A stretch of 64,000 nt of DNA. Origin: an uncultured Hyphomicrobiales bacterium (GTDB lineage Bacteria > Pseudomonadota > Alphaproteobacteria > Rhizobiales > Beijerinckiaceae). Shown piece by piece: positions 55,199 to 64,000 of the stretch. The notes under the pieces were generated by a model that did no database searches, was not told the origin of the DNA, and saw nothing but the letters and a program-made list of their open reading frames with translations. How positions within the stretch are numbered: the stretch's first letter is position 1; every line of letters starts with the position of its first letter. Location of the stretch: positions 1-64,000 of the forward strand of contig CAIZEI010000151.1 of assembly GCA_903931945.1 (NCBI GenBank), in the 5' to 3' direction. The position numbers and the translations under genes were made by a program.

Positions 55199-56788
55199 TC
55201 ATTTCTTCTTCCCGAACGGGTTGAAGCCGCCGAGCGGACCTCCCCCCAATCCGGGTAATTTTGGACCGCCGAGTCCGGGCAAACTGCCCGGCAGGCCCGG
55301 CAGCCCTCCGGGTCTCGGCCCGCCAAACACGCCCGGCGGAGGCGCTTCAGGCAATTTCGGCATTCCAGGCGGCAGCGCGCCGCCGCCGCCCATCTGTTGT
55401 TTCATGGCCTCGATCTGTTCGGGCGAGGGCATTCCCCCGCCCATGCCGAACATAGAGGCCAGCTTGCCCATCGGGCCGCGCTTGCCCGCCGCGCCGCCCA
55501 TGGCCTTCATCATATCGGCCATCTGCCGATGCTGTTTGAGCACCTTGTTGACATCTTCGGGCTTCATGCCGGAGCCTGCCGCGATGCGGCGTTTGCGCGA
55601 GGCTTTCAGCAAATCGGGATTGCGCCGCTCGGCCGGCGTCATCGACAGGATGATGGCGCGCTGCCGTTTGATCGTGTTTTCGTTGAGATGCGCAGCGGAC
55701 ATCTGATCTTTTATTTTGGCCATGCCGGGCAACATCCCCATGATGCCGCCCATGCCGCCCATTTTCTCGATCTGCGCGAGCTGCTCGCCAAAATCCTCAA
55801 GGTCGAACTTCCCCTTGCGCATTTTCTCGGCCATTTTCGAGGCCTTGTCGGCGTCGAAATTGGCGGCGGCTTTCTCGACAAGCGCGACGATATCGCCCAT
55901 GCCCAGAATGCGCCCGGCGATGCGCTGGGGATCGAAATCTTCAAGATCGTCGACTTTTTCGCCGGTGCCGAGCAGCTTGATCGGCTTGCCGGTGACCGCC
56001 CGCATGGAGAGCGCGGCGCCGCCGCGCCCATCGCCGTCGCAGCGCGTCAGAACGATGCCGGTGATCGCCACGCGGCTGTCGAAATTGCGGGCCAGATTGA
56101 CCGCATCCTGACCGGTGAGGCTGTCTGCGACGAGCAGGATTTCATGCGGGCGCGCGGCGGCCTTGATCTCCGCCATCTCCTGCATCAACGGCTCGTCGAT
56201 ATGGGTGCGGCCCGCTGTGTCGTACATGACAACATCGAAACCCTGCAGGCGCGCGGCTTCCTCGGCGCGACGGGTGATCTGGACCGGACTCTGGCCTGCG
56301 ATAATGGGCAGCGTCGCAATGCCGGTCTGCCGGCCGAGGACGGCCAGCTGCTCCTGTGCGGCGGGGCGCTTCACGTCGAGCGAGGCCATCAGCACCTTGC
56401 GCTTCATGCGTTCGGTGAGACGTTTGGCGATTTTCGCGGTCGTGGTCGTCTTACCCGCGCCCTGCAAGCCGACCATCATGATGGCGACAGGCGCGGCGGC
56501 GTCGAGATTGATCGGATCGGCGGTCGAGCCCAGCGTCTCGACCATCACATCGTTGACGATCTTGACGACCATCTGACCGGGAGTGACGGATTTCACCACA
56601 TTGGCGCCAATGGCGCGCCCGCGAACCTTGTCGACAAACGCGCGCGTGACATCCAGCGCCACGTCGGCTTCCAGCAACGCGCGGCGCACCTCGCGCAAGG
56701 CAAGGTCGACATCGGCCTCGCTCAGGGCGCCGCGGCCCCTGAGCTGGTCGAATATGCCTGAGAGCTTTTCCGAAAGCCCTTCGAACAT
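55199..56788 (-). CDS. ffh: Signal recognition particle protein Ffh
   Basis: 'MMVGLQGAGKTTTTAKIAKRL', 'DVVMYDTAGRTHIDEPLM', 'TRCDGDGRGGAALSM', Met-rich M domain. Confidence 0.97.
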   Translation of the reverse strand: MFEGLSEKLSGIFDQLRGRGALSEADVDLALREVRRALLEADVALDVTRAFVDKVRGRAIGANVVKSVTPGQMVVKIVNDVMVETLGSTADPINLDAAAPVAIMMVGLQGAGKTTTTAKIAKRLTERMKRKVLMASLDVKRPAAQEQLAVLGRQTGIATLPIIAGQSPVQITRRAEEAARLQGFDVVMYDTAGRTHIDEPLMQEMAEIKAAARPHEILLVADSLTGQDAVNLARNFDSRVAITGIVLTRCDGDGRGGAALSMRAVTGKPIKLLGTGEKVDDLEDFDPQRIAGRILGMGDIVALVEKAAANFDADKASKMAEKMRKGKFDLEDFGEQLAQIEKMGGMGGIMGMLPGMAKIKDQMSAAHLNENTIKRQRAIILSMTPAERRNPDLLKASRKRRIAAGSGMKPEDVNKVLKQHRQMADMMKAMGGAAGKRGPMGKLASMFGMGGGMPSPEQIEAMKQQMGGGGALPPGMPKLPEAPPPGVFGGPRPGGLPGLPGSLPGLGGPKLPGLGGGPLGGFNPFGKKK

Positions 56789-56995
56789 GGGTTCACTCCA
56801 TTTCCCGAATGCACAGCCGCAAAGCCAAACGCGCCCGGGAGCGCATCGGCGCCGCCGGACGGGAACCCCTTTTCTCGATGGAAAAGTGGGCGGCTTCAGG
56901 ACATCGCTGTCGAGAGTTGGGCGTGTTTAGGGGATGGAGGGGGCGGATGTCAAACCGAAATCCGCGCCGCCCGACCGATCGTTGCGCTGCAAGCG

Positions 56996-57826
56996 CTAGA
57001 AATGCCTGACGCCCAAAGGTTTGCCACCCACCCTGGGGTCTTTCCACCAGCCGCCGTCCGCATGGTAATCGAAGGTGGCGTGATGGCCTTTACGGGCTGT
57101 CAGCAAAAGGCGACCATGCTCGAAGTTCCAGCCGACGGGCTCAAAAATCACGATGCCGTTGTCGCGGCAGGCCGGCGCGAGTTGCGCGCGAAAACCGCCC
57201 GGTCCGCGCGATTGATCGTCGAGCGTCAACATGCAGCCCACGTCCTTGCCGCCTTCCACCCCCTCGCGCAGGATGACGTAACGCCCGCCGAGGTCTGACA
57301 ATTTTCCGGGGTAATGCGTCACAGCGGCGCGGGTCGTCGGCTCCGGCTCCTTCACGGGTTTCGGGGCCGCGTTGGCTGGCGCCGCGACAGGAATTGCGGC
57401 AAAGCCCTTCTGAAGATCCTGACGCCCTGTCGGGGTCATTTCATAAGCTTCGCCGTCCGGTCCCTTCGCAGTCCATTTGCTTTCGGCCTTCCGTGTGAAG
57501 ACAAGTTCGGCTTCGCCCGCCTTTGCATCAAAGACGATGGCGCCGTCGCCCCGGACTGTCCAGCCCCGCACCGGCCCCAGCGCGGGCATGGAATGGCGGC
57601 AACCGCTCGGAATCGCCAAAGTCCGGTCAATCGTGTTGGCGTTTTCGGAATGCAGCACAAGGCCGCACTTTTTTGTCGAACCTTCAAGCGCGATTTCCCA
57701 CGGACCGGATGCTGCCGCGATCGCAGGCGACTCGACGGGAGCAGCAAAGCCGGGCAATACAGGCGCAATCAGGATCAGGGCGCCCGCCAGAAATCCGAAC
57801 CGGATGAGCCATTCCTTCCGCGACAT
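56996..57826 (-). CDS. AprI/Inh-type (metalloprotease inhibitor-like) domain protein
   Basis: Signal/TM N-terminus, 'ASGPWEIALEGSTKKCGLVLHSENANTIDRTLAIPSGCRHSMPALGPVRGWTVRGDGAIVFDAKAGEAELVFTRKAESKW', and a second similar region 'DVGCMLTLDDQSRGPGGFRAQLAPACRDNGIVIFEPVGWNFEHGRLLLTARKGHHATFDY'. Confidence 0.75.
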   Translation of the reverse strand: MSRKEWLIRFGFLAGALILIAPVLPGFAAPVESPAIAAASGPWEIALEGSTKKCGLVLHSENANTIDRTLAIPSGCRHSMPALGPVRGWTVRGDGAIVFDAKAGEAELVFTRKAESKWTAKGPDGEAYEMTPTGRQDLQKGFAAIPVAAPANAAPKPVKEPEPTTRAAVTHYPGKLSDLGGRYVILREGVEGGKDVGCMLTLDDQSRGPGGFRAQLAPACRDNGIVIFEPVGWNFEHGRLLLTARKGHHATFDYHADGGWWKDPRVGGKPLGVRHF

Positions 57827-57885
57827 TGCAATCCTCCTGTTCCATTCTCAAAAATTGCTGAAACAATCAGCGATACTGCACGATT

Positions 57886-58869
57886 TCAGGACCGTGGCCA
57901 AGGCGTTTCGGCCACCGGCGTCAAGGGCCCCGTCCCGCGCACGAAGGAAAAAATATTATCGAGAGTCAATTTCGCCATCGCCTCGCGCGTCGGTCCGGTG
58001 GCGGACCCGACATGCGGCAGCAGCACCACATGATCCATTGCCAGCAGGGCTGCAGGAACCCGGGGTTCGTCGAGAAACACGTCGAGCCCGGCGCCAAGAA
58101 TGGTTCCATTCTGCAACGCCGCAATCAGCGCGTCCTCATCGACAATGCCGCCACGCGCGATATTGATGACAATGCCGTTCGATCCCAGCGCCGCAAGGAT
58201 TTCTGCGTCGATGAGATTGCGCGTCTGCGCCCCTCCCGGGGTCGCAACCATCAGAATATCGCAGGCGGCGGCCATGTCCTTGAGGTCGGCGTAATATGGC
58301 CATCCCGCGCCGTCCTGCTGGCGGCGGCCATGATAGACCACTTTCAGACCGAACGCTTCGCCACGCCGCGCTATGGCCTTGCCAATGCGCCCAAGGCCGA
58401 CAATGCCCAGCGTGCGCCCGCGCAGGCTGGCGGAGAGAGGAAATGACTCTTCCAGCCATTTGCCGGAACGCACGAAGCGGTCGGCTTGCGGCAACTGCCG
58501 CACAACGGACAGAAGCAGACCGAACGCCGCGTCGGCTGTCTCCTCGGTCAAAACATCGGGCGTGTTGGTAACGACAATCCCCCGCGCCGCCGCCGCCCGC
58601 GCGTCGATATTGTCATAGCCGACGCCGATATTCGCCACGAGTTCAAGCTTGGGGAATTGCCCCATAAAGGCGGCGTCAATCGGACGGACAACGCCGCCCG
58701 CGATCACCGGCACACCGGTGACGATAAAACGCAGGCTCTCGGCGATGTCCGTGAGAGCGGTTTGCGGATGGCGCGCATCCCATGATTTCACGACGTGAAA
58801 ATCCTGCGCCAGGCCCGCGTCGAGCAAGGCAGGCAACGGCACGGGCATCAGGATACAGGGCTTGCTCAT
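57886..58869 (-). CDS. D-isomer-specific 2-hydroxyacid dehydrogenase
   Basis: 'LGIVGLGRIGKAIARRGEAFGLKVVYHGR', 'NGIVINIARGGIVDEDALIAALQNGTILGAGLDVFLDEPRVPAALLAMDHVVLLPHVGSATGPTREAM'. Confidence 0.94.
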   Translation of the reverse strand: MSKPCILMPVPLPALLDAGLAQDFHVVKSWDARHPQTALTDIAESLRFIVTGVPVIAGGVVRPIDAAFMGQFPKLELVANIGVGYDNIDARAAAARGIVVTNTPDVLTEETADAAFGLLLSVVRQLPQADRFVRSGKWLEESFPLSASLRGRTLGIVGLGRIGKAIARRGEAFGLKVVYHGRRQQDGAGWPYYADLKDMAAACDILMVATPGGAQTRNLIDAEILAALGSNGIVINIARGGIVDEDALIAALQNGTILGAGLDVFLDEPRVPAALLAMDHVVLLPHVGSATGPTREAMAKLTLDNIFSFVRGTGPLTPVAETPWPRS

Positions 58870-59008
58870 GGCGTTTCTCTCCGGCGCCATGCTATCGCCG
58901 CGCCGGCGAATCCTGTCAACGAGCATTGTTTCCGGGTGGCGGCGCAATCTGGCGGGCCTTGCCCGGGCGCCGACAGACGTCGCGCTCATGCGACTGTATT
59001 TGCCGCAC

Positions 59009-59791
59009 TCACAAAAACCTGAAGCTTTTCACCTGCGGGGCTGCGGCAAACCACGCGAGGCGGAATTCCGCCTCGCTGGCGAAAACATGCGTCGGCAGGC
59101 GTTTATAGACATAGCCAAGAGTCAACGGGTGTTGATCGAAGGGAAAAGGATCGAGCTTTATGTCACCGCCGCCCAGCGGGATCATGCGGATTGTGACGCC
59201 GTCCTCTGGCGCCTGGCCATAGGCAACGGGAACCGGCTCAAAAATCTGGTCCTTCGGTTCGCCCATGCACAAGGCCAGCGAGAAAATATCCCAGAATTGC
59301 AGCAGCCGGTAGTTGACCGCAAATTCCATCCGGTCAACGCCCGCCATCGCCAGTTCCTGCCGGCGCTCATAGTCCGCCGCGAAAGCCTCAACGCGCGCAT
59401 CGATCGGGCGCATGGTCATGGCGGGCGTTCTCACCACGCCATATCTGTTGCGCCAAAGTCCTGTGCGATGGCGTGAGATCAGCAACCCGGCATAGGCGTC
59501 GAGGCCCGTCAGCCAGTCAATGCCGGCGCCAAAAGCCTGCAACTGGCTCGCGTCATTGGGGACCTGAAAAAAGCTTGGCGACGATTTCGCCTGCCGGTCA
59601 TAGCGCGGCGCCGTCTCGTAAGCGGACCAGCCGCAATCATGCAAGGCGGCCGCGCGCACCGTGGACTCGCGCCGCGCGGGCGCAGCAAATTCGGCGTTGC
59701 CCCAGTGAGCGGCAAAGTAGCCGGACAATGCCGCGTGATCGGTCTGATTGATCAGCAGCATCGAGCCGTCGTCGAGTTTGCGGACTATCAT
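59009..59791 (-). CDS. DUF3891 family protein
   Basis: 'MIVRKLDDGSMLLINQTDHAALSGYFAAHWGNAEFAAPARRESTVRAAALHDCGWSAYE'. Confidence 0.88.
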   Translation of the reverse strand: MIVRKLDDGSMLLINQTDHAALSGYFAAHWGNAEFAAPARRESTVRAAALHDCGWSAYETAPRYDRQAKSSPSFFQVPNDASQLQAFGAGIDWLTGLDAYAGLLISRHRTGLWRNRYGVVRTPAMTMRPIDARVEAFAADYERRQELAMAGVDRMEFAVNYRLLQFWDIFSLALCMGEPKDQIFEPVPVAYGQAPEDGVTIRMIPLGGGDIKLDPFPFDQHPLTLGYVYKRLPTHVFASEAEFRLAWFAAAPQVKSFRFL

Positions 59792-59851
59792 CCCGGCGCC
59801 TCACGGGTTGAACGCGATTCGCGGCGCATCCTTCAGGAACGCCGCAAAGGG

Positions 59852-60864
59852 CTACTTCCAGAACCGCGCCATGCCCGTCGTGCCATGCCCGCGCGTTTCG
59901 TCGCTGGCGGGAATGAGATAAAGCTGCGCATGGGCGATGCGCGGCAGCGCCTTTTCCATGATCCCGAGTTCAGGCGGATTGCGCTCGTCATCGCCCGAAT
60001 TGACGGCCAGCAGCGCCGCCCTGACGCCTCAAGCCCGGGCGCAGGATTGTAATCGCGCGAGGCGTCGAACTGATAGATCGTGTCATTGGCGTCGCCGCCC
60101 ACGGGCGCGGCCAGCCTGTCATCGATCAGTTTGTCTGCGCGCTCGCGCGTCGGCGCAAGCGCACGATAGCCGCGCGTACCGCCGGATGTTCCGGTGCTTA
60201 ACCAGACGTTGGCGAGGCGCAGCGCGCGCGGTTGCGCAGAATAGTCGCCGCCGTGCCATTCGGGATCGGCTTTGATGGTTTCAATGAGCAGGCGGCGCAT
60301 CATCCAGTTGCGCGCCGACATTTCTGATGGGCTCGAGGCCATCGGAATCAACGCATCCATGAAATCGGGATAGCGTTCGCCAAAAATCCAGGTTTCCATG
60401 CCACCCATGGAATTTCCGGTCACAGCGCGCACATGTTTGAGGCCAAGCCCCTGCGTCAGCAGCAGGTATTGCGCCTCCACCATGTCGTCATAATTGTAAC
60501 GTGGAAATTTCATCCGCAGACCGTCGGAGGGTTTTGACGATTGTCCCGCGCCAATCGCATCGGGCAGGATGATGAAATATTTTTGCGCATCGAGCGGCTG
60601 ACCGGGCCCAAACAACTCGCCCGCATAATCCTTGCCAAGAAATTTGGCGCCAGACCCGCCAGTGCCATGCATGATCACAACCGGTTCGCCTGAGGGCGAG
60701 CCAATCGTGAGGTAATGCTGGCGCAGTTCTGGCAGGACCTCTCCGGTGTGAAAACGAAATGCCTTTGTGGCGAAGGCGCCGTCTTTGGGCGCAGGGTAAT
60801 CTTGCGCCATGGCGGAGAACGCCATCAACCCAGCCGCAAGTCCGCACCATTTCAACGCAGCCAT
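59852..60864 (-). pseudogene. Homoserine O-acetyltransferase-like alpha/beta hydrolase with a 1-nt frameshift near the 3' end
   Basis: 'HYLTIGSPSGEPVVIMHGTGGSGAKFL', 'AVTGNSMGGMETWIFGERYPDFMDALIPMASSP'. Intact frame runs to 'DYNPAPGLEA', then shifts. Another minus frame continues 'RAALLAVNSGDDERNPPELGIMEKALPRIAHAQLYLIPASDETRGHGTTGMARFWK*', stop at 59852-59854. The computed ORF instead ends at 59833. Confidence 0.8.
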
Positions 60865-61012
60865 TCCTGCCTCCCTGCTCTTGCGCGCAATTGTCGCGCG
60901 CCCGGCCCTGATGTCAATCGGGACCGCGAAATCCCGTTGACTGGCCGCGCCAGTGTGAAATGATGCGCGCAACTTCGCTGACGAGCGCGAAGGATGCCAC
61001 GGGGAGGCGAGC

Positions 61013-61498
61013 ATGAAATGGCGCGACGCAGCGCGGGCCCTGGGATTGTTGGCCACTTGCTGGTTTCTCATCGCCGCAATGCCGGCCCATGCGCAAAACC
61101 CGGTGGCGCCGCCCAATGTCGAATGGCGCCAGGACAGCGATCCCGCGCAACGCTATTTGCAGCGTTCGCTCGAAATTTTCGAATTCAAGCGCGCCGCTGC
61201 AGCGGGCGTCGAGCGCGGTCGCGAGATTTTCTATTTCAAATGCTGGATGTGCCACAACGAATTCGCCAAACAGGCGCCGCGCCTCGACGGGCTGTTCAAA
61301 CGCGAGACGATGGTGATGGGCATGCCCGTCAACGAGGACAACGTCAAGAACCAGATTCGCAACGGCAGTCCCAACATGGCGTCCTACAAAACGACGCTGG
61401 GCGAGGCCGATATTTCCGATCTCGTCGCCTTCATTCGCGAAAAATGTTGCTGGGACTCTGACGCGCCGCCGCTCAACCCACGCTACATCGCGCATTGA
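61013..61498 (+). CDS. c-type cytochrome
   Basis: Signal peptide; heme motif 'CWMCH' in 'GREIFYFKCWMCHNEFAKQAPRLDGLF'; 'NQIRNGSPNMASYKTTLGEADISDLVAFIREK'. Confidence 0.9.
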   Translation: MKWRDAARALGLLATCWFLIAAMPAHAQNPVAPPNVEWRQDSDPAQRYLQRSLEIFEFKRAAAAGVERGREIFYFKCWMCHNEFAKQAPRLDGLFKRETMVMGMPVNEDNVKNQIRNGSPNMASYKTTLGEADISDLVAFIREKCCWDSDAPPLNPRYIAH

Positions 61499-61526
61499 TC
61501 GGCACGGTCGAAAACGGGAGATAATT

Positions 61527-63182
61527 ATGGCGAAACGGACCACCTTCGGTCGGGCCATTCTGGGCGCCGCGATCATTTCAACAGCGGCGATTGGCGCGTT
61601 GTCGCCCCAGGCGGCGCGCGCGGCGGCGGAAAATGTCGCGCTCGGCGGCGCGCGCGGCCTCGTGAAATCGAGCAAGGGCGACCTGCTCGAAGGCATGATG
61701 GTGCAGTTGATCTCGAAAAAGACCAATATCCGGACAACCGTCTATAGCGACGCAAATGGAGCCTATGAATTCCCCAAACTCGAGTCGGGCGACTACACGC
61801 TGCGCATCGCGCAGCCGCGCGAGTTCTTCCCCTTCGTGAAGGACAGCATTCATATCGATGGCGCCTCCGCGCTCGACGACATCGTTGTGACGCGCATCGC
61901 CAACGCCGAACTGCTGCCGCCGTTGCCCGAAATCGCGGCGCAGATGACAGGCGCCGAATGGCTGCTCAGCCTGCCGGGAACCTCCGAAGAAAAGGCGCTT
62001 TTGACCAATTATTGTAATTGGTGTCATTCCTATCAGCAGATTTTTCGCAACCGCTACGACGAACGCAGCTGGTCGAAGATCGTCTACCGCATGACTCGCG
62101 GCGCGGGCTCGCCGCTCATCAACATTCGCGACCCCGGAAGGCTGGCGCCCGGCGAGGAGCCGAAGCTTCTGCACTTCCTGTCAACGGCGCGCGGTCCAGA
62201 CGCCAAAGACCCTCCGTTTCAGGAACTGCCGCGCGCACATGGCCGGGCGACGCGTGTCGTCATCACAGAGTACGAATTGCCGCGCGTCGAAACGGCCACA
62301 CATGACGTCACGGGCGATTCCCAGGGAAGACCCTGGTATTCGACCCATCGCAGCTCCTACGTCGGGCGCCTCGATCCAAAGACCGGCGTCGTCGAGGAAT
62401 TCCACGTGCCCTTGCCGCAGGCGGGCTCATTGCCCGGCACGCACTGGATTCATGTCGACAAGAACGACGTCGTCTGGGGCTCGGAAAACTGGGCGCATAA
62501 TATCTGGCGACTCGATCCGGCGACGAAGGATTTCAAACGCATTCCGTGGAAAGTGCCGGAGGGCGTCAACTCGCCCATGGGCGGCAATTATGCGCTCGAT
62601 CTCGACGGCCAGATCTGGCGTTCGCGCGAAAAGGGCGTCAGTCAGGTCGATGCGCTGACGGGGATCGAACTCAAGAAATATCCGACCAAAAAATTTGCCG
62701 GCACCTACGGGTCGGCGGTGAGCGCGGATGGTAAATATTTCGGCGGCGGCGCGTGGCCCAAGGATGGCGTGGTCATCGCAGACCTGAAAACCGGCGAGGT
62801 CTGGGAGCCGGATTCGACGCCCAATTCCGGGCCCGCGCGCGGCGAGTTCGATTCCGACGACAATTACTGGGCAGGCGGACGCGGCGGCGTCCTGGTCGAA
62901 TTCAACATGAAGGAAAAACGCATTCACGAATATCGCATCCCGACGCCTTACGCGTCGATGTATTCGGCGAACGCTGACAAAAACGGCGACGTCTGGGCCG
63001 GCGAAATGCACGCAGGCCGCTACTTCCGCTTCAGCCCGAAGACGGAGACTTTTACGGAATATGTGCTTCCCGAGCCTTATGGCATTGACCGCGAAACCTG
63101 GATCGACAATTCAACGACGCCGGTGACAGTCTGGTATGTCGATCAGGAAGGATTTCTGGTGCGCATCCAGCCTCTGGATTAG
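61527..63182 (+). CDS. Vgb (virginiamycin B lyase)-like beta-propeller protein with N-terminal carboxypeptidase-regulatory-like domain and a CxxCH motif
   Basis: Tat/Sec-like N-terminus, 'GGARGLVKSSKGDLLEGMMVQLISKKTNIRTTVYSDANGAYEFPKLESGDYTLRI', heme motif 'NYCNWCHSYQQIF', repeated propeller blades 'LDPKTGVVEEFHVPLP', 'VWGSENWAHNIWRLDPATKDFKRIPW', 'DKNGDVWAGEMHAGRYFRFSPKTETFTEYVLP'. Confidence 0.88.
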   Translation: MAKRTTFGRAILGAAIISTAAIGALSPQAARAAAENVALGGARGLVKSSKGDLLEGMMVQLISKKTNIRTTVYSDANGAYEFPKLESGDYTLRIAQPREFFPFVKDSIHIDGASALDDIVVTRIANAELLPPLPEIAAQMTGAEWLLSLPGTSEEKALLTNYCNWCHSYQQIFRNRYDERSWSKIVYRMTRGAGSPLINIRDPGRLAPGEEPKLLHFLSTARGPDAKDPPFQELPRAHGRATRVVITEYELPRVETATHDVTGDSQGRPWYSTHRSSYVGRLDPKTGVVEEFHVPLPQAGSLPGTHWIHVDKNDVVWGSENWAHNIWRLDPATKDFKRIPWKVPEGVNSPMGGNYALDLDGQIWRSREKGVSQVDALTGIELKKYPTKKFAGTYGSAVSADGKYFGGGAWPKDGVVIADLKTGEVWEPDSTPNSGPARGEFDSDDNYWAGGRGGVLVEFNMKEKRIHEYRIPTPYASMYSANADKNGDVWAGEMHAGRYFRFSPKTETFTEYVLPEPYGIDRETWIDNSTTPVTVWYVDQEGFLVRIQPLD

Positions 63183-63204
63183 GGCTGGCCCAGGGTCGAT
63201 CGCG

Positions 63205-63350
63205 CAAACCCTCTCCCACAGGGAGAGGGTCGTCGTGGAACGGCGGGGTGAGGGTTGCGATCTCCACAAGCTTGTCCAGCAATTCCTGAGATCGAATCCC
63301 CTCATCCGGCGCTTCGCGCCACCTTGTCCCCAAGGGAGAAGGACTTCTCG
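63205..63350. repeat. REP/BIME-like palindromic intergenic element
   Basis: ACCCTCTCCC-ACA-GGGAGAGGGT (63208-63230), then 'CCCTCATCCGGCGCTTCGCGCCACCTTGTCCCCAAGGGAGAAGG', a familiar proteobacterial intergenic palindrome type. Confidence 0.65.
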
Positions 63351-63406
63351 CATAGCTGGATTTTTGCTTCGCCCGCCTCTTCCTTGTTGGTGTGTGCAAT
63401 AACCTG

Positions 63407-64000
63407 TCATCGCTTCCAGTGCGGGGAAAATTGTAACGCCACGACATTCTCGTAAGAGACATCCGTGTCAAGCAACCCAACCGCACGCTGAAATTCCACC
63501 ATCCCGGCGACCGCCTCGCGCGAAATGCTGGCGTCGTAAAACGGCAGATCGCGCCTCACGAGATCGGCGATGAGGCCGGCTTCATAGGCAGGGAACAGTT
63601 TGCGCCCGACCTGCGTGGCCAGTGAAACATCCGCACGCAAAGCTTCCTGCGTTTTGACGAGCGCACGAACCGCCGCCGCCGCTGCGCCGGGATTTTCAGC
63701 GATCAGTCTGTCGGTCGTCATCATAGCGGGCATGGTATAATGTAGCGCTTTGGGCGGGCCATCGCCGCGCCTTGCATCGATCACCATTGTTCCGGCGCCA
63801 GAACGGATCGCGACTTCGGCGCCCATGCCATTGGCCCAGAATCCGTCGATGGCGCCCGCCTGCAAGGCTTTTGCCGCAGCGACGCCAAAGTTCTTCGTCG
63901 CATCGAGGAACTGCATAGGAACCGGCGTAATATTGACCTTGTCGCGTATGACATCGACGCCCGACTCCACCAGCAATTGGCGCAATCCGAGATCAACCAT
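63407..64000 (-). CDS. ABC transporter substrate-binding protein (NMT1/SsuA-like), truncated by window end
   Basis: 'ATKNFGVAAAKALQAGAIDGFWANGMGAEVAIRSGAGTMVIDARRGDGPPKALHYTMPAMMTTDRLIAENPGAAAAAVRALVKTQEAL'. Confidence 0.8.
   Translation of the reverse strand: MVDLGLRQLLVESGVDVIRDKVNITPVPMQFLDATKNFGVAAAKALQAGAIDGFWANGMGAEVAIRSGAGTMVIDARRGDGPPKALHYTMPAMMTTDRLIAENPGAAAAAVRALVKTQEALRADVSLATQVGRKLFPAYEAGLIADLVRRDLPFYDASISREAVAGMVEFQRAVGLLDTDVSYENVVALQFSPHWKR

Noticed and set aside
55397-56761. 454-aa plus-strand ORF
   Set aside because: Lies fully antisense to ffh, whose identity is certain; composition (His/Asp/Gln-rich) is typical of high-GC antisense shadows.
1-64000. CRISPR arrays, tRNA/rRNA genes, transposases, phage or defence genes
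   Set aside because: I saw no regularly spaced direct repeats, no recognisable RNA gene and no transposase, integrase, toxin-antitoxin or defence motifs. A tRNAscan/Infernal/PADLOC run would be needed to exclude them formally.

Overview
This 64-kb, high-GC window looks like an ordinary alphaproteobacterial chromosome segment, probably Rhizobiales/Beijerinckiaceae-like (inferred from gene content only). I support about 56 protein-coding genes. I recognised no rRNA, tRNA, CRISPR array or intact transposon. Main blocks: (i) a formyl-CoA transferase C-terminus and an oxalate/formate antiporter-like MFS gene carrying an in-frame TAG; (ii) a LivK / fused LivHM / LivG / LivF ABC importer followed by hydantoinase/oxoprolinase A and B subunits; (iii) an exopolysaccharide locus with a BY-kinase ending in a Gly-Tyr repeat, two tandem GT2 paralogues and an uncharacterised 379-aa protein, plus a separate Wza-like exporter next to a TPR/SPINDLY-type O-GlcNAc transferase; (iv) a three-gene ATGA-overlap cassette (YejA-like solute-binding protein, degenerate adenylate-forming protein, DsbA/FrnE); (v) housekeeping genes (rsmB, dcd, metZ, apaG, argE, rpmF, ispA-like, gshA, rimM, rpsP, ffh); (vi) a cytochrome c plus a Vgb-like propeller protein with its own CxxCH. 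Strongest non-coding call: a SAM-II riboswitch upstream of metZ. Strongest anomalies: the amber codon in the OxlT-like gene and a one-base frameshift near the 3' end of a homoserine-acetyltransferase-like hydrolase. I found no clearly new defence or mobile system. All family calls are from reading the translations; no database search was run.
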